Below, one piece after another: positions 59,031 to 64,000 of a stretch of 64,000 nt of DNA. Both the position numbers and the translations under genes were made by a program. The notes under the pieces were generated by a model. That model was not told where the DNA came from. It saw only the letters and a program-made list of their open reading frames with translations, and ran no database searches. The stretch's first letter is position 1, and every line of letters starts with the position of its first letter. Source of the stretch: Pelagerythrobacter aerophilus (GTDB lineage: Bacteria > Pseudomonadota > Alphaproteobacteria > Sphingomonadales > Sphingomonadaceae); assembly GCF_003581645.1 (NCBI RefSeq), contig NZ_QXFK01000005.1, positions 29,492 through 93,491 of the forward strand, read 5' to 3'.

Positions 59031-59064
59031 GCCGGGATCGAGGCGACATCGCCTCGATCCCGGC
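59031..59064. terminator. Strong hairpin between convergent genes
   Basis: A perfect 15-bp stem (59031-59045 with 59050-59064, GCCGGGATCGAGGCG paired) and a four-base loop ACAT, ten bases after the DUF937-like stop and before the convergent lipoprotein gene. There is no T run on either side, so it may be a bidirectional attenuator or stabilising hairpin rather than a classic terminator. Confidence 0.5.
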
Positions 59065-59083
59065 ATCGCGCGCCTGAACGGTT

Positions 59084-59962
59084 TCAGTCGGTCAGCTTGA
59101 TCAGCGCCGTCGGAGGAACTTGTGTTCGCTTGGTAATCTTCCACTCGAGCACTTGGCCTGCCTCTGTTTCCGCGGGTCCCTCGTCGGTGTTGTTCGCCAG
59201 GATCTCGCCATCGGTCACGACGCGGAATGTTCCGTTCAGCTCGGGGACGGGGAACGTATCCTGCTCCACCGAACCGTCGCTTGCGACGGAGCCGGCCATC
59301 CCCGCCATCATTTCCCGGAAAGGACTTCCACTGCTTTGCGGCGCGAAACCGGGCGCATCGATCCGCACTGTGCCGTTGTCGCGTCTTGCGACAAGCACGA
59401 AGAAATTGAATGTCGGCAGGCGCTCGATCGTCGGGAACACGAAGTCATGGTCGAGCCTGCCAGCGACGCGAAAGCTCACCTGGAACAGACCGTCGCCCTT
59501 GTACTCGACGCTCTCCCAACCCGCCTGCCGCTGCAGCCGTTCTGCGAATTCCTGCGCGGCTTCGGGATCGGCTGGATCGATGCCGCCGAGCATCGCGCGC
59601 GTCATCTCGGCTTCTCTCTCCCGCTCGCGCTGGCGTTCTTCCGCTCGCTGCTCCCAATCGCTTTTCTGCTTGGCGAGTTCCTCCTCGGTGCACTCGCGAT
59701 CTTCGAACGTTTCGTCATCATAGCAGGATTGCTCGACGAACTCGTCCGCCGCGTCCTCCGCCGCATTGCCGAGGTCGGCTAACTTGCTCAGCGCGAGAAG
59801 GTATATCTCGCCGTCGTAACTGTACACGAAGGTGCCGCTCTTCCGCAGTTCGAGCTGGGAGGTGAACCTGCCCGGCGACAGCAGACAGCCGGTCAACAGC
59901 AGTGCTGCCGCACAGGCGAAGCCGGCTATCGCCGTGCGGCGGATCGTTGTCGAAATGGTCAT
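59084..59962 (-). CDS. Hypothetical lipoprotein
   Basis: 292 residues. Lipoprotein signal (FACAAALLLTGC), then LSPGRFTSQLELRKSGTFVY starts a beta-rich domain; a Glu/Arg-rich coiled stretch (KSDWEQRAEERQREREREAE) is followed by a second beta-rich part. Probably periplasmic. Function unknown. Confidence 0.75.
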   Translation of the reverse strand: MTISTTIRRTAIAGFACAAALLLTGCLLSPGRFTSQLELRKSGTFVYSYDGEIYLLALSKLADLGNAAEDAADEFVEQSCYDDETFEDRECTEEELAKQKSDWEQRAEERQREREREAEMTRAMLGGIDPADPEAAQEFAERLQRQAGWESVEYKGDGLFQVSFRVAGRLDHDFVFPTIERLPTFNFFVLVARRDNGTVRIDAPGFAPQSSGSPFREMMAGMAGSVASDGSVEQDTFPVPELNGTFRVVTDGEILANNTDEGPAETEAGQVLEWKITKRTQVPPTALIKLTD

Positions 59963-59988
59963 AGCTATTCCCCCCGTCTGTCCGCTCG

Positions 59989-60777
59989 TCAGCGCGTTGT
60001 GATGGCGTATAGTGCGATTGCAGCCGCATTCGACACGTTCAGGCTTTCCATCGCATCGCTTATCGGCAGGCGCGCGAGGGCATCGCAATGCGCGGCGATA
60101 TTGGCACGCATGCCTTCGCCTTCCGCGCCGAGCACGAGCGCAACGGGGCCGGCCGGGAGCGCTTCGGCCAGCGTCGCCTCCGCTTCCCCGGCGAGCCCGA
60201 TCCGCCAGTATCCCGCCTCCGCGGCGCTCTCCAGCGCGCGCGCGAGATTCACCACGCGAACCCAGGGCACGATTTCCAGGGCACCCGACGCGGACTTGGC
60301 GACGACTCCCGATTCGGGGGGCGCGTGGCGGTCCTGGGTCACGATCGCGCAAGCGTTGAATGCCGCGGCAGAGCGAAGGATCGCGCCCGCGTTGTGCGGA
60401 TCGGTCACCTGATCGAGAACCACAAGCGGCCGGGCCGGATCTCCGGAAAGCACCTCATCGAGGTGCATGTCCTCGAGCGGCGCGCATTCGAGCACCAGTC
60501 CCTGATGCGGCGCATCGCGTGCGACGAGCCGCGCGAGATCGGGGCCATCGGCGAACTCGACGGGAAAATCGGGCGGCAGTTCGCCATCAAGCGAATCTAT
60601 CCCCTCGCGTGTCGCCCATAGCTTGCGGTGGACGCGCGCCGGATTCTTGAGCGCAGCCTCGACCGCGTGCCGGCCCCACAGGCGTACCTGCCCGGTGCTC
60701 GCGCGCCCACTGCCGCGCCCGCCCTGCATACGCCCGGCGCGCCCCCGCAGCGCTCGCTTGCGATCACCTTTGGCCAA
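59989..60777 (-). CDS. rlmB: 23S rRNA (Gm2251) 2'-O-methyltransferase, RlmB-type
   Basis: 262 residues from TTG 60777, with AGGGA upstream; ATG 60729 would remove a short basic extension. SPOUT motifs DQVTDPHNAGAILRSA, LGAEGEGM and SLNVSNAAAIALY, after a substrate-binding N-terminal domain (LWGRHAVEAALKNP). It methylates the 2251 region of 23S rRNA in E. coli; specificity here is inferred. Confidence 0.88.
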   Translation of the reverse strand: MAKGDRKRALRGRAGRMQGGRGSGRASTGQVRLWGRHAVEAALKNPARVHRKLWATREGIDSLDGELPPDFPVEFADGPDLARLVARDAPHQGLVLECAPLEDMHLDEVLSGDPARPLVVLDQVTDPHNAGAILRSAAAFNACAIVTQDRHAPPESGVVAKSASGALEIVPWVRVVNLARALESAAEAGYWRIGLAGEAEATLAEALPAGPVALVLGAEGEGMRANIAAHCDALARLPISDAMESLNVSNAAAIALYAITTR

Positions 60778-60926
60778 TCGAAATTCCCTATCTTCACTCG
60801 ATCTTTCGCTCGATCAGAGCCCATGCCAGCGGCCCCATTGACAGGCAAGCGCCGCTTCGCCAAAGGGGCGCCTCTCGGCAGACGGCACCTCCTTCGAGGG
60901 GCGCCATTCCCGCACGCCAGGCATGT

Positions 60927-61012
60927 GGACAGGTGGCCGAGTGGTTAAAGGCAGCAGACTGTAAATCTGCCCGCGCAAGCGTACGCTGGTTCGAATCCAG
61001 CCCTGTCCACCA
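60927..61012 (+). tRNA. tRNA-Tyr (anticodon GUA), with encoded CCA
   Basis: Acceptor stem GGACAGG (60927-60933) pairs with CCTGTCC (61002-61008); discriminator A then CCA. D-arm GGTGGCCGAGTGGTTAAAGG, anticodon loop CTGTAAA with GTA at 60961-60963, a long variable arm (class II) and TTCGAATCC T-loop. A tyrosine-recombinase gene starts ~200 bases after it. Confidence 0.97.
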
Positions 61013-61094
61013 CCGCCCTTTCCTTCAGCATCTATCTGCATCCCCAGAAACCCATGGAAACTGTTGAAGTTCTGCGGTATATTACGTCCATTCC

Positions 61095-61214
61095 GTCCCC
61101 ACAGAGCCATCGTGATCCACCCGCATCCGAGGCCTAGTGTGGGGAAGGTGTGGGGAAAGACGGACGCTTCCCCACACTTGTATTTTCTGGAACGGCCTGC
61201 GGAAATGTGGGGAA
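61095..61214 (+). repeat. TGTGGGGAA boxes, likely integrase arm/core binding sites
   Basis: Direct copies at 61138-61146, 61149-61157 and 61206-61214; inverted copies at 61168-61176 (TTCCCCACA) and 61095-61103 (one mismatch, GTCCCCACA). The first two are 11 bases apart, about one helical turn. They lie between tRNA-Tyr and the integrase ATG, where such enzymes bind attL arms or their own promoter. Confidence 0.65.
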
Positions 61215-61218
61215 GGAA

Positions 61219-62406
61219 ATGGGCAAGCTCACGGCGGTAGCGGTAAAGGCAGCTTTAGCGAATCCGGGCACGTATCAGGATGGGGAAGGTCTTTTCCTCA
61301 AAGTTGGGAAAACCGGCTCGGCTTCATGGCTGCTCCGACTCCAGCAAGATGGAAAGCGACGGGACATCGGGGTTGGGAGCGCAAAGCTGGTCACGCTGGC
61401 GGAGGCACGCGAGAAAGCGAACGAACTGCGCAAGGCCGTGAAGGTCGAAAAGCGCGATGTTCTTACGGAGCGCAAGGACGAGGCTGCCGCCAAGGTGACC
61501 TTCCGCGAAGCCGCTACACAGTATCACTCCGAAAACGAGGCGGGCTGGAAGAGCGCTGTATACGCGCGCCAGTGGCTGGCCAGTCTGGAGAACTACGCCT
61601 TCCCCAAGCTTGGCGACATGCCGACCGGCAGTATCGCTGCAGCTGACATCATCGATGTACTCACGCCGATCTGGCAGGAAATCCCGGAAACCGCGCGCCA
61701 GGTACGCAACCGGATTTGCGCGGTACTGGACTACGCACACGCAAAGGGCTGGCGGTCGACCGAAGCGCCATCTGGGAACAGTAGCCTGAAAGCCGGGAGG
61801 GGTCTGCCACGGCAGATCAAGAAAACCCAGAATCGAAAAGCGATGCCTTATGTCGCTATCCCATCGTTCCTGACCGCACTAAGGCGCAAGCCATCCTTCG
61901 GACGCTTCGCGCTCGATCTCCTCATCCTGACCGGCACGCGCTCGCAAGAGGTCCGACTCGCGACGTGGGAAGAATTCGATCTGGAAGAGCGGCTGTGGAC
62001 GATCCCCGCCGAACACATGAAGCGCAGCAAGGCACATGTTGTCCCGCTCTCCGAGGCCGCAATGGGCGTGCTTGCAAAGGCGGACGCCTTCAAAGTCGGA
62101 GGGGCCGAAGTCGTCTTTTCCGGAGCTACGGGCAAAGCGATGTCCGACATGACGCTGCTCAAGGTGCTGCGCGACATGCAGGAACCCTTTCACGTCCACG
62201 GTTTCCGCTCGGCATTCACGGACTGGGCGGCAAACGAGGGTTTTCCCAATGCAGTTGTCGAGGCAGCGCTCGCGCATAAAACGCCAGACGCGGTTCAGGC
62301 GGCGTATCGCCGCACCACTTACCTCGGCACTAAAGAGAATCCTGGTATACGGGTGAAGCTCATGGAAGCTTGGGGAGCCTACTGCGCGAGCAACGTGGCG
62401 TCATAA
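61219..62406 (+). CDS. Tyrosine recombinase (P4-type integrase, DUF4102 N-domain)
   Basis: 395 residues from ATG 61219 (GGGGAAGG upstream; the frame opens at 61150). The N-terminal DUF4102 arm domain begins LTAVAVKAALANPGTYQDGE; a core-binding domain follows. Catalytic pieces: GTRSQEVRL (Arg), HGFRSAF (His-x-x-Arg), LAHKTPDAVQAAYRR and a Tyr in RTTYLGTKENPGIRVKLM. Integrates a genomic island at the tRNA 3' end. The rest of the island lies right of the window. Confidence 0.93.
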   Translation: MGKLTAVAVKAALANPGTYQDGEGLFLKVGKTGSASWLLRLQQDGKRRDIGVGSAKLVTLAEAREKANELRKAVKVEKRDVLTERKDEAAAKVTFREAATQYHSENEAGWKSAVYARQWLASLENYAFPKLGDMPTGSIAAADIIDVLTPIWQEIPETARQVRNRICAVLDYAHAKGWRSTEAPSGNSSLKAGRGLPRQIKKTQNRKAMPYVAIPSFLTALRRKPSFGRFALDLLILTGTRSQEVRLATWEEFDLEERLWTIPAEHMKRSKAHVVPLSEAAMGVLAKADAFKVGGAEVVFSGATGKAMSDMTLLKVLRDMQEPFHVHGFRSAFTDWAANEGFPNAVVEAALAHKTPDAVQAAYRRTTYLGTKENPGIRVKLMEAWGAYCASNVAS

Positions 62407-62533
62407 GGAGGCGAATTAGCTGGAGCGACTGCTTTCCTGTCTGAATACTTCAAGCTGGATTCGATGGTCGGCAAGCAGTTGAAGCATGCGCTTTAACGTT
62501 TCCCTGACAGTCTGCTGATATCGGAATTGCGTC

Positions 62534-62761
62534 ATGATGCTGGAACCCACGAAAGCAGAGATAGCTCGCAGAAAGAAAGTGGCAGCTCGTTCTGCATTAG
62601 CCGATGCCGTGAGCAGGAGTTCGAGCGAAAAAAAAGCTGAACCTAAACGGGCAGATTTCGGACTGCCGTCAGACTTTGATTTTGAAGAGTTTGACGCGTT
62701 CTTGAAAAAACGGGAGCGGCTTTTGAACCGCCCCGGGATTGCCGGAGGCCATTCGGTTTAA
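62534..62761 (+). CDS. Small hypothetical protein truncated by an IS end
   Basis: 75 residues (two possible start Mets). Lys/Glu/Arg-rich, MLEPTKAEIARRKKVAARSA, then an acidic FDFEEFDAF, and LKKRERLLNRPG. From about base 62724 the sequence is the IS3-family end (TGAACCGCCCCGGG), so the last ~12 residues are IS-encoded and the original C-terminus is lost. Base composition is lower in GC than the core genome. No domain recognised. Confidence 0.5.
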   Translation: MMLEPTKAEIARRKKVAARSALADAVSRSSSEKKAEPKRADFGLPSDFDFEEFDAFLKKRERLLNRPGIAGGHSV

Positions 62762-62762
62762 A

Positions 62763-63668
62763 TTATGCCGCCATGGGCGTGTCGTCCAGCATGGCGTAGT
62801 ATCGTGCTTCAGCTTCGGCAGGCGGGATATTGCCGATGGGCGCGAGCAGGCGCCGGTTGTTGAACCAGTCGACCCATTCGAGCGTGGCGTATTCCACGGC
62901 TTCAAATGATCGCCACGGACCTCGGCGGTGGATGACCTCGGCCTTGTAAAGGCCGTTGATCGTTTCGGCCAAGGCGTTGTCGTAGCTGTCGCCAACACTG
63001 CCGACCGATGGTTCGATCCCGGCTTCGGCAAGACGCTCGGTATACTTGATCGAGACATATTGGCTGCCACGATCACTGTGGTGGATCAGGCCGCCACGGT
63101 GAACAGGCCGTCGGTCATGGATCGCCTGCTCCAGGGCATCGAGTACAAAGCTGGCATGCGCCGTTCTGCTCACCCGCCAGCCCACGATATAGCGGGCGTA
63201 AACGTCGATCACGAAGGCGACATAGACGAACCCGGACCACGTCGCGACGTAGGTGAAGTCCGAGACCCACAGCATGTTGGGTGCCGGTGCATGGAACTGG
63301 CGGTTGACCTGATCGAGCGGACATGGCGCTGCCTTGTCGCTCATCGTCGTCTTCACCGGCTTCCCCCGGATCACGCCCTGCAGGCCCAGCTCACGCATCA
63401 GCCGTTCCACCGTGCAGCGGGCAATATCGAAGCCCTCGCGCTGCATCTGCCGCCACACCTTGCGATACCCGTAGACCTTGAAGTTGGCATCGAACACGCG
63501 CTGAACCTCGGGCTTCATTGCTTCGTCGCGCTGGGCGCGTGGTGACAGGCGCGACGGATCGCGGCGCTGTGCGACACGCTCGTGGTAGGTTGATGGGGCG
63601 ATCGGCAGAACCCGGCAGATCGGCTCGACCCCATACTCACCCCGATGCTCATCAATGAAGCTGGTCAT
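62763..63668 (-). CDS. IS3-family transposase OrfB (DDE integrase core)
   Basis: 301 residues from [18 protein letters not shown]; in the fusion form it is read by -1 frameshift from orfA. Conserved DDE residues lie in [17 protein letters not shown] and the later [16 protein letters not shown]-like region [20 protein letters not shown] precedes the core. It cuts and joins IS ends. Confidence 0.93.
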   Translation of the reverse strand: MTSFIDEHRGEYGVEPICRVLPIAPSTYHERVAQRRDPSRLSPRAQRDEAMKPEVQRVFDANFKVYGYRKVWRQMQREGFDIARCTVERLMRELGLQGVIRGKPVKTTMSDKAAPCPLDQVNRQFHAPAPNMLWVSDFTYVATWSGFVYVAFVIDVYARYIVGWRVSRTAHASFVLDALEQAIHDRRPVHRGGLIHHSDRGSQYVSIKYTERLAEAGIEPSVGSVGDSYDNALAETINGLYKAEVIHRRGPWRSFEAVEYATLEWVDWFNNRRLLAPIGNIPPAEAEARYYAMLDDTPMAA

Positions 63669-63991
63669 CGCTTGAACGGGCGGTCGAGCTCCGCCTGGGC
63701 AAAATATGCAGAGGCCTTGCGCAGGATCTCGTTGGCCTGGCGCAGCTCGCGGTTCTCGCGTTCCAGCGCCTTCAGCTTGTCTGCAACCTCCACCGGTACG
63801 CCGGCACGCTTGCCGCTGTTCACCTCGGCTTTCTTCACCCACTCCAGCAACGTGTGCCCTGAACAGCCAATCATCGCCGCTATGGATGTGATCGCTGCCC
63901 ACCGGGATGGATGCTCGCTCTCTTGGTCCAGAACCAGGCGGACTGCCCGCTCGCGAACTTCCGGTGCAAACTTGTTCGTCGTCTTGCTCAT
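63665..63991 (-). CDS. IS3-family transposase OrfA (helix-turn-helix, coiled coil)
   Basis: 108 residues from [21 protein letters not shown] winged or HTH region ([20 protein letters not shown]) and a leucine-zipper-like helix ([20 protein letters not shown]) end with [16 protein letters not shown]. The tract TATTTTGCC before the overlap allows the -1 slip that makes the OrfAB fusion; this slippery site is inferred. Confidence 0.9.
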   Translation of the reverse strand: MSKTTNKFAPEVRERAVRLVLDQESEHPSRWAAITSIAAMIGCSGHTLLEWVKKAEVNSGKRAGVPVEVADKLKALERENRELRQANEILRKASAYFAQAELDRPFKR

Positions 63992-64000
63992 CGTAGACCC

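Larger units (their letters stand above)
62724..64000 (-). mobile_element. IS3-family insertion sequence (extends past the window)
   Basis: Right end at about 62724 (TGAACCGCCCCGGGATTGCC, typical of IS3-family termini). The element carries orfA (63665-63991) and orfB (62763-63668) on the minus strand. The orfA stop and orfB start overlap as ATGA, and orfB continues in the -1 frame, as in IS3 elements. The other end and target duplication lie outside the window. Confidence 0.88.

Noticed and set aside
61013..64000. attR copy of the tRNA-Tyr 3' end
   Set aside because: No second copy of the tRNA end (TTCGAATCCAGCCCTGTCCA) was seen to the right within the window; it would be outside.

Overview
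The window is high-GC chromosomal DNA from an alphaproteobacterium. The best fit is Sphingomonadales, probably family Erythrobacteraceae. This rests on several things: a ChvI-ChvG-HprK-RapZ-EIIA-HPr block next to divergent ATP-type pckA, a mdh/sucD/sucA/sucB/lpd cluster, two tandem cyclopropane-synthase-like genes, HxlR/azoreductase, many small glycine-rich secreted proteins, and dispersed CCCCTCCCGC-type palindromes. The assignment comes from reading gene content, not from a database search.

Layout. 1-6.2 kb: 3' end of a prolyl oligopeptidase, two paralogous secreted glycine-rich proteins, a TRIC-type membrane protein, a YbaY-like lipoprotein, an amidase and a DUF4403 lipoprotein. 6.2-15 kb: a minus-strand TCA-cycle block read mdh - small membrane ORF - sucD - sucA - sucB - lpd, followed by a short SEDS (FtsW/RodA)-like membrane protein. 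15-25 kb: a GGDEF-EAL protein, a SleB-type cell-wall hydrolase, a cobalamin riboswitch driving a BtuB-like receptor, an M3 peptidase, ThpR and an HdeD-like protein. 25-32 kb: uvrA, then an accessory stretch with a nucleotidyltransferase-like/small-ORF pair, an SH3 protein, a 44-residue membrane peptide and a helix-turn-helix gene broken by two frameshifts and carrying palindromic repeats in its reading frame. 32-48 kb: rlpA, an 870-bp non-coding stretch with DnaA-box-like motifs, argG, two CFA-synthase paralogues, an SDR, two glycine-zipper proteins, azoR/hxlR, a methyltransferase, rlmN, a porin, a 2OG oxygenase, an IalB-like protein, greB, a Slt-type transglycosylase and dapA.

48-59 kb: a cysteine-rich copper-type four-helix protein, rmuC, lipoproteins, then the regulatory block trmH-HPr-EIIA(Man)-rapZ-hprK-chvG-chvI on the minus strand, with pckA divergent from it. 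Here the acid/envelope-stress two-component system, an incomplete phosphotransferase relay and gluconeogenesis sit together, and several genes overlap by one to eight bases. 59-64 kb: a DUF937-like protein, a lipoprotein, RlmB-type methyltransferase, tRNA-Tyr(GUA), and directly behind it a tyrosine-recombinase gene preceded by repeated TGTGGGGAA boxes. This is a typical integration site. The short sequence after the integrase holds a small ORF that runs into the end of an IS3-family element, which continues past base 64000.

Most of the window is ordinary core genome. The parts that deserve a second look are the SEDS-like protein at 6.2-7.1 kb, the 28.3-31.8 kb accessory stretch, the 32.4-33.3 kb non-coding stretch, and the tRNA-Tyr/integrase/IS junction.
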